DNA of 64,000 nt, taken from positions 64,031-128,030 of the forward strand of contig PLZG01000064.1 in the NCBI GenBank assembly GCA_003152075.1, given 5' to 3'. Shown here piece after piece: positions 36,722 through 46,191 of this stretch. The stretch's first letter is position 1, and each line of letters opens with the position of its first letter. The notes under the pieces are model-generated. The model was given only the letters and a program-made list of their open reading frames with translations, was not told where the DNA came from and did no database searches. The stretch is from a candidate division FCPU426 bacterium. Its GTDB lineage: Bacteria > Oederibacteriota > Muellerivitia > Muellerivitales > Muellerivitaceae. Position numbers and translations under genes: made by a program.

Positions 36722-37795
36722 ATGAACCTTTTTTCCCCTTTCAAGCTTGGCCCGATGGAAATGCCAAACCGCATGGTGATGTCGGCCCTCACCCGATGCC
36801 GGGCGGTGGAAGGAAATGTGCCAGGCCCGTTGGCCGTGACCTATTACACCCAAAGGGCCTCGGCGGGACTTATCCTCACTGAAGCCACACAGGTGACCCC
36901 CATGGGGCAGGGTTACCCCAATACCCCGGGCATCCACTCGCCCGAACAGGTCAAGGGCTGGATCAAGGTCACCGACGCGGTTCACCAGGCCGGGGGAAGG
37001 ATTTTTCTTCAGCTCTGGCACGTAGGCCGGGTATCTCTCCCTGATTTTCACGGCGGGGAACTGCCGGTGGCCCCTTCGGCCCTTCCCGTGGAAGGGGAGC
37101 TTTTCAACCTGCAGGGTCAAAAAAAGAAACTCGTGACGCCTCGGGCCCTGGAGCTTTCAGAAATTCCCCAGGTGGTCCAGCAGTTCAAGACCGGCGCGGA
37201 AAACGCCATGGCGGCCGGTTTTGACGGGGTGGAGATTCACGGCGCCAACGGCTACCTTTTGGATCAATTCACCAAGGACGGCTCGAACCATCGCACTGAC
37301 GCCTACGGGGGCAGTCTGGAGAATCGCCTGCGCTTTCCGCTGGAAGTGGCCGATGCGGTGGCGGAAGTCTGGGGACCGGAAAGGGTAGGCTACCGAATCG
37401 CGCCTTACTTCACCCACTATTCCATTTCCGACTCGAACCCTGTGGAAACATTTACGTGTCTGGCCCAGGAACTGAGTCGCCGCAAACTGGTTTACCTGGA
37501 CTTGATTGAAGGGGTTTCAGGGCCGAGAGTTCCACCGCCCGGATCTATCTTATTGACGTCCCTTTTGCGCAAGGAATTCAAGCAAGCCCTTATGGTCAAC
37601 GGTGGCTATACCGCTCAATCCGGAAACGAAATTCTTGAGAAGGGTGGGGCGGACCTTGTTTGTTATGGGACCCTATTCCTCGCCAACCCAGACCTACCGG
37701 AAAGGTTTCGGAAAAACGCCCCTTTGAACGCCCCGGACCCGGCTACTTATTACTCCCGGGGCGAAAAGGGCTATACGGACTACCCGAAAATGTGA
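36722..37795 (+). CDS. Old yellow enzyme-family alkene reductase (NemA-like)
   Basis: A 357-residue FMN-dependent TIM-barrel enzyme that reduces activated C=C bonds (enones, maleimides) or nitro groups with NAD(P)H. The active-site His and Asn are in EIHGANGYLLDQF, and the FMN-binding regions LQLWHVGR and NGGYT are present. Length is normal for the family. GGAG lies before the ATG. It stands divergent from GH30 and monocistronic. NemA-like enzymes typically detoxify electrophiles. Confidence 0.93.
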   Translation: MNLFSPFKLGPMEMPNRMVMSALTRCRAVEGNVPGPLAVTYYTQRASAGLILTEATQVTPMGQGYPNTPGIHSPEQVKGWIKVTDAVHQAGGRIFLQLWHVGRVSLPDFHGGELPVAPSALPVEGELFNLQGQKKKLVTPRALELSEIPQVVQQFKTGAENAMAAGFDGVEIHGANGYLLDQFTKDGSNHRTDAYGGSLENRLRFPLEVADAVAEVWGPERVGYRIAPYFTHYSISDSNPVETFTCLAQELSRRKLVYLDLIEGVSGPRVPPPGSILLTSLLRKEFKQALMVNGGYTAQSGNEILEKGGADLVCYGTLFLANPDLPERFRKNAPLNAPDPATYYSRGEKGYTDYPKM

Positions 37796-37876
37796 AATTT
37801 TTAAATTTTGGGAAGATTTAGGGAGATATGCGGGCCGTTTATTCTCTTGGTAAAAGAGACCCAAAGGAGCCCCGAA

Positions 37877-37930
37877 ATGATAAGAATCGGAAGGAGTAAT
37901 ACATTTTTAAAAATCTTAGGCCGGGATTAA
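37877..37930 (+). other. Very short ORF with good ribosome binding site
   Basis: A 17-codon ORF (MIRIGRSNTFLKILGRD) begins at ATG 37877 after AAAGGAG. It ends where the convergent pirin-like gene ends. It could be a leader peptide without a target, or the stump of a gene truncated by rearrangement. Low certainty. Confidence 0.25.
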
Positions 37931-38685
37931 ACTCGTGAAAGAACCGATTCTTTTTTCAACTCTTTAACGGCTTCAATAACAACTGTCTCGGGAACGTCAA
38001 AAAGGAGAATTTCGCTTGGGGTTTGGGCCGTAAAAGTAATAGATCTTTCCCCGGAAAAACCGGCGCCGTCCCCTGTTTGAAATTCAACATTGTTCATCAG
38101 AATATTACCCTTTACCAAATGAAGCCATACGCTTCGGCCGTATTTGACCGGGTGGCTAATATGATTCCCTTGATTAATGATTGATGAATACATTTGAACG
38201 TCCCGCTTTATAGGCAGGGAATAATCCCTCCCGTCGGATGAGGCGATAAGCCTTAAAATTCCATGACGATCAGCGTGGGTAAATAATTGTTTCCGTCCTT
38301 TGGGCTCTAATACGCCCGAATCGGGGGTGAAGCCGCTTTGGAAGATATGGGTATCTCCGGATATTATGGCATCGAACTCATACTGTAAATCGCCCGGAGT
38401 CACGTTGATTTGGTGGAAATCCCCTGATTCCAGAAGATCACTTCCGCCAAAGGGGCCGTGATAAACCACCACCCCTTGTTGGACATAGCTTACGATAATC
38501 ATGTGATTAGGCGGATGTAATAGGAGAGCTTTGTCACGGGAAAGGATTTCCTCGTTTAATATTTGGAGCGAGCCGAATCCGTTTTTGAGGAGATCGGCCT
38601 TATTTTCCCTGTCGAAGGTCATCCAAGTATTTTGATGATTGTCCTCGATGTGCCTGCGATCTTTCGATCTTCGAACAATAATCAT
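37927..38685 (-). CDS. Pirin-like bicupin protein (YhaK type)
   Basis: A 252-residue protein of two cupin-like halves. The N-terminal half reads HPPNHMIIVSYVQQGVVVYHG, with no HPHSG metal motif, so it resembles YhaK-like pirins that bind no metal. The C-terminal half has QTGDGAGFSGE, typical of pirin C-terminal domains. Base composition is somewhat more AT-rich than its neighbours. It is a second pirin-family member in this window but belongs to a different branch from that at 17506. Function unknown; E. coli YhaK is linked to redox or chlorine stress. Confidence 0.78.
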   Translation of the reverse strand: MIIVRRSKDRRHIEDNHQNTWMTFDRENKADLLKNGFGSLQILNEEILSRDKALLLHPPNHMIIVSYVQQGVVVYHGPFGGSDLLESGDFHQINVTPGDLQYEFDAIISGDTHIFQSGFTPDSGVLEPKGRKQLFTHADRHGILRLIASSDGRDYSLPIKRDVQMYSSIINQGNHISHPVKYGRSVWLHLVKGNILMNNVEFQTGDGAGFSGERSITFTAQTPSEILLFDVPETVVIEAVKELKKESVLSRV

Positions 38686-39023
38686 TTTTTAGTTCCCTTG
38701 ATTTTTTCTTTTGATGAAACCTGACATGGAATCGTTTGAGGCAAATGGCGGAAAAAAAATTTGTTTCGAGTTCCCGTGGAAATTTTTCGAGGCCGAGGGC
38801 AAGAAAACCATTTGATGACTTAAATTATACTCCTTGATTAAAATTAGCTTTAGGTATTTGAGGCCTTTTAATTTATTTTGGATTTCTTGTGGGAAAATTC
38901 TCAAAATGAGAGCGATCAAAATGGGTAATGGAACGAATGGGCTGTCGGTTCGACTCGCTTAACTCGGAAATCGACCAATAATTGACACTTTGAAGTGGCT
39001 GGTGAATTTGAACTGAGGTAAAA
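38686..39023. other. AT-rich intergenic region
   Basis: Contains the divergent starts of the pirin-like and esterase genes. A 76-codon minus-strand ORF (38689-38919) lacks a binding site and a family. No repeat or RNA gene was recognised. GAGG just before 39024 serves the esterase. Confidence 0.35.
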
Positions 39024-40574
39024 ATGAAACTTTTGAAAAGTACAGTTTTCCTGCTCATGGTCATGCTAGCCGAACCCTTAATGGCATACGACCAGGTTCA
39101 AACCGATAAAGGTATGGTTGAAGGTAAGAGAAGCGCAGACTCCAAGATCCATATCTTCTTGGGCATTCCTTACGCCGCGCCGCCGGTGGGTGAACTGCGG
39201 TGGAAGGCTCCACAACCAGCCCCTAGCTGGAAGGGGATTAAGAAAGCCACCCAGTTTGGACACCGCCCCATGCAGGGACACATTTGGGACGACATGATTT
39301 TCTATGACCCCGGCCCCAGCGAGGACTGTTTAACTTTGAACGTCTGGACACCTGCGGTCAATCCCAAAGAAAAACTGCCGGTCATGGTGTGGGTTTATGG
39401 CGGGGGGTTCATCGCCGGGGGTACATCCGAAAAACGCCAGGAGGGGGAAAACCTGGCCCGCAAGGGAGTGGTAGTGGTCACTTTCAACTACCGCCTGGGC
39501 GTCTTTGGCTTTCTCGCGCATCCGGAGCTGGGGAAGGAATCGGGCAGGGGAGCCTCAGGCAACTATGGATTAATGGATCAGGTGGCGGCCTTGCAATGGG
39601 TGCGAAAGAACATCGCGGTTTTTGGGGGCGATCCCAATAACGTGACCATCTTCGGGGAATCGGCGGGGTCTTTCTCCGTTTCCGCTCTTATGGCCATGCC
39701 CTGGGCCCAAGGCTTGTTTCAGCGCGTCATCGGTGAGAGCGGCGCATTATTCGGAGCTAAACGGGCACCGAAGCCGGTGGAACAGGCCGAGGAGGAGGGG
39801 GTACAGTTCGCTAAGTCTGTGGGTGCGAAATCCCTAAAGGATCTGCGAGCCATGTCGGCAGAGGAACTTTTGAATGCCGCTTGGAAAGGGGATCAGTTCC
39901 GTTTCGGGGCGGTTGACGACGGGTTTTACCTGCCAGGTGTGGAGGACATCTATGCAGTCGGGCAGCAAAGCCTTGTTCCTCTCCTGGCCGGTTGGAACGC
40001 CGATGAGGGGGGATACCGGTGGGTTTTAAAGGATGGGCTGACAACCCAAGAAAACTACGTCAAACTGGCAGGCGAGCAATTCGGTGATAAAGCTGACGAT
40101 TTCCTAAAGCTCTACCCGGCACAAACGGCGGATGAGATCAAGCGGGCTGCGGGGGATTTGGCGGGAGACCAATTCATCGCCTATTCCACCTGGAAGTGGA
40201 TTGAGGCACATTCCGCCACGGCTAAGAAACCCGTCTACCGTTACGAGTTCGACCAAGCCCCTCCAACGAACGGCCAAGAGGAGTCGCGGGGTGTTTATCA
40301 CTCAGCTGAAATCGAGTTTGTCTTTGGGGCCCTGGCGTCAAAGAAGCTACCTTGGCGCCCGGAAGATTGGAAAGTATCTGACCTGATGATGAACTACTGG
40401 AGCAATTTCGCGAAGAAGGGTGATCCTAATGGTCCGGGCCTGCCAAAATGGCCTTTGTATAAAGCGGGGAGCCATTACCAGGTGATGCATCTCAGCGCTG
40501 ACCCCAAAGCCTTGCCGGACATGCACCGGAAGCGGTATCAATTCCTTGAGAAGATGGATTCTAAGAAACACTAA
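39024..40574 (+). CDS. Type B carboxylesterase (para-nitrobenzyl esterase-like)
   Basis: A 516-residue alpha/beta hydrolase with signal peptide (1-21). The nucleophile elbow GESAG has Ser213, the oxyanion GGGF is at about 126-129, the catalytic Glu lies in WNADEGGY, and the His in GVYHSAE. These are the hallmarks of the COesterase family. It is likely periplasmic. Twenty bases separate it from the sugar-binding lipoprotein gene, so they form an operon. In this carbohydrate-active context it may remove acyl groups from plant polysaccharide, but that is inference. Confidence 0.92.
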   Translation: MKLLKSTVFLLMVMLAEPLMAYDQVQTDKGMVEGKRSADSKIHIFLGIPYAAPPVGELRWKAPQPAPSWKGIKKATQFGHRPMQGHIWDDMIFYDPGPSEDCLTLNVWTPAVNPKEKLPVMVWVYGGGFIAGGTSEKRQEGENLARKGVVVVTFNYRLGVFGFLAHPELGKESGRGASGNYGLMDQVAALQWVRKNIAVFGGDPNNVTIFGESAGSFSVSALMAMPWAQGLFQRVIGESGALFGAKRAPKPVEQAEEEGVQFAKSVGAKSLKDLRAMSAEELLNAAWKGDQFRFGAVDDGFYLPGVEDIYAVGQQSLVPLLAGWNADEGGYRWVLKDGLTTQENYVKLAGEQFGDKADDFLKLYPAQTADEIKRAAGDLAGDQFIAYSTWKWIEAHSATAKKPVYRYEFDQAPPTNGQEESRGVYHSAEIEFVFGALASKKLPWRPEDWKVSDLMMNYWSNFAKKGDPNGPGLPKWPLYKAGSHYQVMHLSADPKALPDMHRKRYQFLEKMDSKKH

Positions 40575-40594
40575 CAAAACGGCAAGGTGATCAG

Positions 40595-41914
40595 GTGCTA
40601 CGAAAGACAGGAAGTCTACTGGCGCTTTGGGGAATGATGGTCCTGCTGGGTGGGGCCGGATGCAGGGGCCCCGAATCCAAGCCCATCGTATTGCGCTGGG
40701 CCACTTGGGGGGACGTTTCCGGCACCAATATTCTCCAAGCGGCCGTGGATGGGTTCAAAAAGGCCCACCCCGGAGTGGAAGTCCAGCTGGATCGCATCCC
40801 CTTCGGCGAATATATCAGCAAACTATTGGTTCAATATTCGGCAGGAATGGCCCCCGACGTGGTGGCGGTTAATTGCGATATGCTGCCCGCTTTCGCGTCC
40901 AAGGGCATCCTGGCCGACCTCAAGCCCTACGTGGACAAAGACCCCTCCGTCCAATTGACCGATTATTTTCCCGAGGCCGTCGAACACTACACTGTCCACG
41001 GGGTTTTAACCGCCATCCCCAGCGACATTTCCCCCATTTGCGTTATTTATTACAACAAGAAAAAATTCGACGAGGCCGGTGTGCCTTACCCCAAGAACGA
41101 TTGGGACCAGGACCAGTTCCTGAAGACCGCGCGGGAACTGACGAAGAAGGACCCCAAGGGAAAGATCAGCCAATTCGGCTTCGTGGATGAATGGCCCATC
41201 TGGGATGCCTGGGTTTACACCTTTAACGGACAGATGGTGGACAACGAACAAAAACCCTCCCGTTGTACCCTGGACAGCCCAGAAGCCATCGCCGGGGTCC
41301 AGTTCCGGGCCGACTTGATTAACCGTTACAAGGTGATGCCGGGCCCGGCCTATATCACGGCTATGGGTGGTCTGGGGAACTCCCAGCTTTTCATCAATGG
41401 GACCGTGGCCATGTATCACAGCGGCATCTGGCAGTCACCCGCCTTCCGCCAGATCAGGGATTTTGACTGGGACGTGGTGGAGTTTCCCAAAGGGCCCCAG
41501 GGCCATCGGGGTTTTCCCATGGACGCGGCGGGATACGGAGTCTTGAAAGGTAGTCCCCATCCCGAACTGGCTTACGAGCTGGTAAAGTACCTGACAGGGG
41601 AAACCGCGGAAAAATACATCGGAGCCACGGGGTTGATCCAGCCCGCCATCCTGAAGGTGGCCCAATCGAAAGTGTTCCTGGACGGTCAAAAACCTCTCTC
41701 CAAGGGTTTCTTGCCCGGATCGGTCAAATATGGCCATTACCGGTCCTTTGACCCCGACGTGATGGAGTGGACGAACCTGGTAGGATCCGAGTTGGACCGG
41801 GTTTGGAACGGGACCGAGACGGCCGCCCAGGCGCTGAAGAAGGCTGTTCGGGAAGTGAATGGAAAGTTCTTTAGTCGGTCTGAAGGTGCAGGGTCTAATC
41901 AAAAAGTGCCGTGA
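40595..41914 (+). CDS. Extracellular sugar-binding lipoprotein of an ABC transporter
   Basis: A 439-residue solute-binding protein (family 1). The lipobox GGAGC places Cys23 at the mature N-terminus. Features such as GVEVQLDRIPFGEY, APDVVAVN, ISPICVIYYNKKKFDEAG and PMDAAGYGVLKGSP match sugar-binding proteins. The start is GTG with AAGG upstream. No permease or ATPase genes follow, so it is an orphan component working with a transporter encoded elsewhere. It is co-transcribed with the esterase. Confidence 0.9.
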   Translation: MLRKTGSLLALWGMMVLLGGAGCRGPESKPIVLRWATWGDVSGTNILQAAVDGFKKAHPGVEVQLDRIPFGEYISKLLVQYSAGMAPDVVAVNCDMLPAFASKGILADLKPYVDKDPSVQLTDYFPEAVEHYTVHGVLTAIPSDISPICVIYYNKKKFDEAGVPYPKNDWDQDQFLKTARELTKKDPKGKISQFGFVDEWPIWDAWVYTFNGQMVDNEQKPSRCTLDSPEAIAGVQFRADLINRYKVMPGPAYITAMGGLGNSQLFINGTVAMYHSGIWQSPAFRQIRDFDWDVVEFPKGPQGHRGFPMDAAGYGVLKGSPHPELAYELVKYLTGETAEKYIGATGLIQPAILKVAQSKVFLDGQKPLSKGFLPGSVKYGHYRSFDPDVMEWTNLVGSELDRVWNGTETAAQALKKAVREVNGKFFSRSEGAGSNQKVP

Positions 41915-41922
41915 TGTTAGTT

Positions 41923-41948
41923 GTCCACGACGGGAACCCGTCGTGGAC
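41923..41948. repeat. Perfect hairpin flanking the 41974 gene (left)
   Basis: GTCCACGACGGG pairs exactly with CCCGTCGTGGAC across a two-base loop. A near copy lies at 42751-42776. There is no long T-run, so it is not a typical terminator. The pair brackets an AT-rich gene. Confidence 0.85.
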
Positions 41949-41973
41949 AGCATATTTAGAAAGGCGTAAAAAG

Positions 41974-42721
41974 ATGAATCCTATATTCAAAATAACTACT
42001 CTTTCTTTAATCTTTTTTAGCCCCTAATTTTGGTATTTGCAAAACCGTTATATATCCTGGGCCTAAGCAACATGACCAAGAAAAATACATCACTCTCCAT
42101 GTGAAAAATAACGTCCTGTTATTTCATGTGGAAAAATTCCAACCGATCAATAACCGGGGTGTAAAAGACGAAGATTTAAGCGCTTATGGCTACCCCTCAC
42201 CCGATAAGAACCATTTTGTTTTAATGGTGAAGGGCCCTGGTCACGGCGATTTCTCTGTTTCGTGGGATATCTGGCTTTACGGGCTTAGTGATAAACAAAC
42301 GACAAAAATAACAGAGGATCTTCCGACAAGAAATATCTACGTGGAATGGCTTAACAATAAAATTTATTATTTTTTTTACGGAGATCAGGCTGGGGACTAT
42401 ACGGAATGGTGCGATATCAAAAATCCTAATAAATTTTTTGGTTACGCCGATGTTTTGGCGATTGACTTGAGTGATGGTTTGTATCTTTGTTTGGACGAAG
42501 ATGAAAAATTTTTTATTTACTTGAGGGTTGGCAAATTATTTTCCGATGAAAGTTACGCCAAAAAAATTGGTATAAAAAGCGAAAAAGAAGTGGACGGTAC
42601 ACGCTATCCCGCCACTGAAAACGTTAATAAAATCGACTTTCTTTCGGGTGGAGTGAAAGTTAATTACGTCAGCGAATCGGGAAAGAATAAAGATGTTTTT
42701 GTTGAATATCCCAAAAAATAA
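41974..42721 (+). pseudogene. Exported protein of unknown function, frameshifted in a T-run
   Basis: ATG 41974 begins a signal peptide (MNPIFKITTLSLIFF) that is cut by TAA a few codons later. If one T is removed from the six-T run at 42013-42018, the frame continues as LAPNFGICKTVIYPGPKQ and joins the long open frame to 42721, giving about 248 residues. The body (LMVKGPGHGDFSVSWDIWLYGL, IYYFFYGDQAGDYTEW) may be beta-propeller-like; I do not recognise it. A downstream GTG at 42101 would allow only a signal-less product. The gene is AT-rich and lies between two copies of one hairpin. Slipped-strand variation, a real mutation, or an assembly error are all possible. Confidence 0.65.
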
Positions 42722-42750
42722 ATAAACGAAGAAAAAAAGTCGTGAGGGTT

Positions 42751-42776
42751 GTCCACGACGGGGTCCCGTAGTGGAC
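42751..42776. repeat. Hairpin flanking the 41974 gene (right)
   Basis: GTCCACGACGGG and CCCGTAGTGGAC pair with one mismatch around a two-base loop. This is the same element as at 41923-41948. Confidence 0.85.
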
Positions 42777-42854
42777 AAGGGAGAAGTGGATTGAAGGCAT
42801 TTTAAAAAATAGAGAGTGGGTCTGATGCATTTGGGTCTGCGAAGGAGTCGGGAA

Positions 42855-45401
42855 TTGAATAATATCCAAAAGTTGACCCTGGCATTTTTGCTTCTTTTGC
42901 CATGGGGGCCAAACCCACTGCGGGCCGGACAGGCCGCAGACGCGAATATTAAAAAGCGGGCCGAAGCGATCCTGAAGAAAATGACCCTGGAAGAAAAAAT
43001 TGACTACATTGGCGGAACGGAAACCTTTTATATCCGTGCCATTCCCCGGTTGGGACTGCCGAAGATTCGGATGTCCGACGGGCCCATCGGGGTGCGCTGT
43101 TATGGCCCTTCCACGGCTTACGCGGCGGGCATCGCCCTGGCCGCCTCCTGGGATGAGGATTTGGCCAAGCGCGTGGGGGAAATGATTGGCCGTGACGCCC
43201 GGACGAGGGGCGTGCATATCATGCTGGGGCCTGGCGTCAATATCTACCGGGCTCCCATGAATGGCCGCAATTTCGAGTACTTTGGCGAGGACCCCTTCTT
43301 GGCCTCCCGCATGGCGGTGAACTATATCGAAGGCGTCCAAAGCCTGGGTGTTTGCGCCACCGTCAAGCACTACATGGGCAACAACTCGGAGTTTGACCGG
43401 CACCACACCAGCTCGGATATGGATGAACGCACCATGCGGGAAATCTATCTGCCGGTTTTCGAAGCCGCCGTCAAGGAAGCCCACGTGGGCGCCATTATGG
43501 ATTCCTATAACCTCATCAATGGAGTGCACGCCACCCAGAATGACCTCCTGAACAATCAGATCGCCAAGAAGGAATGGGGCTTCGACGGGGTGATCATGTC
43601 GGACTGGGACGCCACCTACAACGCCGTGGCCGCCGCCAACGGCGGGCTAGATCTGGAAATGCCCTCGGCCAAATTCATGAATCGCGCGAACCTGCTTCCG
43701 GCCATCAAGGATGGGAGGGTCACCCTGGCAACCTTGGATGACAAGGTACGCCGCATCCTCCGCACGGCCATCCGGTTCGGATGGCTGGACCGGGACCAAA
43801 CCGATCTGTCCTGGCCGCTTTACCCGAACGAAGGGAGGAAGCTGGCGCTCCAATCGGCCGAATCCAGCGTGGTGCTTTTAAAGAATGAAGGGTCATTCCT
43901 TCCGCTTTCCCTGGACAAGGTAAAGACCCTGGCGGTAATCGGGCCGGATGCCTACCCTGCCCAGCCAGTGGGCGGCGGAAGCGCCAGGGTGCAGCCTTTC
44001 ACCTCGGTCAGTTACCTGCAGGGCTTAAGCGACCTTCTTTCCGGAGCCGCGACTGTCATTTACAAAAGAGGGACGATGCCCCTGACCGAAACCTTTGGGT
44101 CCACGGTTTATGTTACCGACCCCAAAGGCGGGACGCCGGGGCTGAAGGGCGAATATTTCAACAATACGGACTTTAGTGGAACAGCCACTTTCACCCGCGT
44201 GGATGCCCATATCGGCTTCAACTGGGACAGCCCTAATGGATGGCCGGGGGGAAATTCCCACGACTATTCGGCCCGTTGGACCGGCTGTTTTATCCCGCCT
44301 AAAAGCGGGGAATACAGGTTCGCGGCCCAGGATTACGGCCTGGATGAATACCGCCTGTTCGTCAATGGGAAAAAGCTGATGGACCGGAAGGGCCAGGCCC
44401 AGCCGCTGACGGTGAAAGAACTGAAACTTCAGGCGGGAAAGGCCTATGCCATTCGCCTGGAATATATTCATCGGGACCACCATTCGTGGCTGGGCCTGGG
44501 AATAACGCCGTCGGACCAGATAATTGACCCGGAAGCCTTGGCGCTGGCCAAGCGCGCCGACGTCGTGGTGGTCTGCGCGGGGTTTGACCCTTCCAATGAA
44601 ACCGAGGGTTCGGATCGGACGTTTGAATTGCCCTATGGTCAGGATGAGTTGATTCAGGCCCTTCACGCCATCAACCCGAACACGGTTGTAGTGGTGACTT
44701 CGGGCGGGGCGGTGGATATGACGAAATGGGTGGAGAAGGTCCCGGCCATTTTGGAAGCCTGGTACCCGGGCCAGGAAGGGGGAAAGGCCTTGGCGGAAAT
44801 CCTTTTTGGGAAGGTCAATCCCTCGGGGAAACTTCCCGCTTCCTTTGACCGGCGGTGGGAAGATAACGCGGCACATGACAACTATTATCCGGACGCCCAA
44901 AACCATATCCGCTATTCGGAAGGTCTGTTCACGGGCTACCGGCATTATGACCAGGCCAAGGCGAAGCCCCTTTTCCCTTTTGGATATGGATTGTCCTATA
45001 CGATGTTCAAGTATAGAGGCCTTACCGTGGCACCGGAATCCATTGAGGGGGATGGCCCGGTCACAGTTTCTTTTGACGTGACCAACACAGGCGAACGGGA
45101 AGGCGCGGAAACAGCCGAAGTGTACGTGGGAAAAGGGCAGGGTTCTTCCTTCGCTAAAGCTTCGGGAGACAGGTCGGTGCCGAGGCCTGTCAAGGAATTG
45201 AAGGGGTTCGTGAAGGTGAATTTAAAGCCTGGTGAAACCAAACGGGTGGAGATTATCCTGAACCGGCGGTCTTTTTCCAATTTTGATGAAAAAATCAAAC
45301 AATGGAAAGCGGATCCTGGGGAGTTTGAAATCCTGGTTGGGCCATCTTCCGCGCGGATTGAACTAAAGGGGAAGGTGAAGGTATCCTCCCTCAAAGATTA
45401 G
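42855..45401 (+). CDS. GH3 beta-glucosidase/xylosidase with PA14 domain
   Basis: An 848-residue exported enzyme. TTG 42855 has AAGGAG eight bases before it and gives a clean signal peptide; GTG 42816 or ATG 42825 are alternatives. The N-terminal barrel has VKHYMGN and the nucleophile in IMSDWDA. The alpha/beta sandwich follows (SSVVLLKNEGSFLPL), interrupted by a PA14 domain (GLKGEYFNNTDFSG ... SGEYRFAAQDYG). The end is a fibronectin-III-like domain. GH3/PA14 enzymes release terminal sugars from beta-glucans or xylans. A short in-frame insertion lies in the last domain at 45143. Confidence 0.92.
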   Translation: MNNIQKLTLAFLLLLPWGPNPLRAGQAADANIKKRAEAILKKMTLEEKIDYIGGTETFYIRAIPRLGLPKIRMSDGPIGVRCYGPSTAYAAGIALAASWDEDLAKRVGEMIGRDARTRGVHIMLGPGVNIYRAPMNGRNFEYFGEDPFLASRMAVNYIEGVQSLGVCATVKHYMGNNSEFDRHHTSSDMDERTMREIYLPVFEAAVKEAHVGAIMDSYNLINGVHATQNDLLNNQIAKKEWGFDGVIMSDWDATYNAVAAANGGLDLEMPSAKFMNRANLLPAIKDGRVTLATLDDKVRRILRTAIRFGWLDRDQTDLSWPLYPNEGRKLALQSAESSVVLLKNEGSFLPLSLDKVKTLAVIGPDAYPAQPVGGGSARVQPFTSVSYLQGLSDLLSGAATVIYKRGTMPLTETFGSTVYVTDPKGGTPGLKGEYFNNTDFSGTATFTRVDAHIGFNWDSPNGWPGGNSHDYSARWTGCFIPPKSGEYRFAAQDYGLDEYRLFVNGKKLMDRKGQAQPLTVKELKLQAGKAYAIRLEYIHRDHHSWLGLGITPSDQIIDPEALALAKRADVVVVCAGFDPSNETEGSDRTFELPYGQDELIQALHAINPNTVVVVTSGGAVDMTKWVEKVPAILEAWYPGQEGGKALAEILFGKVNPSGKLPASFDRRWEDNAAHDNYYPDAQNHIRYSEGLFTGYRHYDQAKAKPLFPFGYGLSYTMFKYRGLTVAPESIEGDGPVTVSFDVTNTGEREGAETAEVYVGKGQGSSFAKASGDRSVPRPVKELKGFVKVNLKPGETKRVEIILNRRSFSNFDEKIKQWKADPGEFEILVGPSSARIELKGKVKVSSLKD
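45143..45176. repeat. Palindromic element inserted in frame in the GH3 gene
   Basis: The bases encode SSFAKASGDRS in the fibronectin-III-like domain, a place where relatives need only a short loop. CGCTAAAGCTTCGGGAGACA matches the core of repeat A (GCCAAGGCTTC ... GGAGGACAGG). Similar FAKAS-type insertions are known from proteins of candidate-phylum bacteria. Confidence 0.6.
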
Positions 45402-45419
45402 ATCCATTTAAAATGACAT

Positions 45420-45547
45420 GGGATGTGGCTCCCCACGGGGCAAAGCACGTGGCACCGCCGAAGTCCAGGCTTCGCCTGCCCAGCCTTTGGCTGGGACGCC
45501 TCTTTTCCCCGGGAATAGCCCGGGGATTGCGATGCGCGACTTTCAAA
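45420..45547 (+). repeat. Multi-hairpin repeat, element B (copy 1)
   Basis: About 130 bases, beginning GATGTGGCTCCCCACGG and ending GGGGATTGCGATGCG then CTTTCAAA. It holds several stem-loops (CCCAGCC-TTGG-CTGGG, CCCCGGGAATAGCCCGGGG). Its reverse complement is at 50316-50440. It begins 19 bases after the GH3 stop codon and may also help end that transcript. Confidence 0.88.
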
Positions 45548-45617
45548 ATCTTTGTCCAAAGCGAGAACGCTTAGTGGGAAATGTAATTTTTGAAAATAAG
45601 TAGGGGGGAGAAAACCG

Positions 45618-46166
45618 ATGACCAAGCCTCTAACTCACCGTGAAACCACCCACCGGCTGGCCCGAAGGGCCTTGTTCAGTTTTGTTTTCACATTTCTGAT
45701 CGCGCGGATAGATGTTTTCCTGATTATGTCGGGACGTATCCCTAATGGGTACTTATTCCTGGGCGCGACCCATGTTCATCACCTGAATTACGGTATTTTC
45801 CTGCTTTCGGCGTTGGCGGGGTTCAGTATTTTCCGACGGCCCACCGGACGAACGGCGGAAATCGTTGCGCTTCTTTATGGATTCGCGATGGCGCTCACAT
45901 TCGATGAGTTTGGAATGTGGCTGCACTTGGGGGGAAGCTACTGGCAGAGGGTAAGCATTGACGCGGTCATCGTCGTGGCGGCTTTGATCGGGTTGTTGGC
46001 CTTTGGCCGAACCATCAAGCGTTTTGAGTCACAACACCTCTGGGCTTTTTTGGCCCTGGCCCTGGCGTTGGGTTTGTTTGGGTACGCTTTGTTCTCGACC
46101 GGGGACAAAATCGGTGATTGGGCTGGCCCCAAACTTCAGGAATTGGAAGCCTCTTCCTCGCCCTAA
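45618..46166 (+). CDS. Integral membrane protein of unknown function
   Basis: A 182-residue protein with about five hydrophobic helices. The segments GATHVHHLNYGIFLL and FDEFGMWLHLGGSYW carry conserved-looking His, Asp and Glu residues in or near the membrane, as seen in a family of uncharacterised integral membrane proteins, perhaps metal-binding. GGGGAGAAAA lies before the ATG. It follows repeat B and stands alone. Confidence 0.7.
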   Translation: MTKPLTHRETTHRLARRALFSFVFTFLIARIDVFLIMSGRIPNGYLFLGATHVHHLNYGIFLLSALAGFSIFRRPTGRTAEIVALLYGFAMALTFDEFGMWLHLGGSYWQRVSIDAVIVVAALIGLLAFGRTIKRFESQHLWAFLALALALGLFGYALFSTGDKIGDWAGPKLQELEASSSP

Positions 46167-46191
46167 AAAGATCGAGGTGACCGGCGTTTAT

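Noticed and set aside
38689-38919. 76-codon minus-strand ORF before the pirin-like gene
   Set aside because: No binding site, AT-rich random composition.
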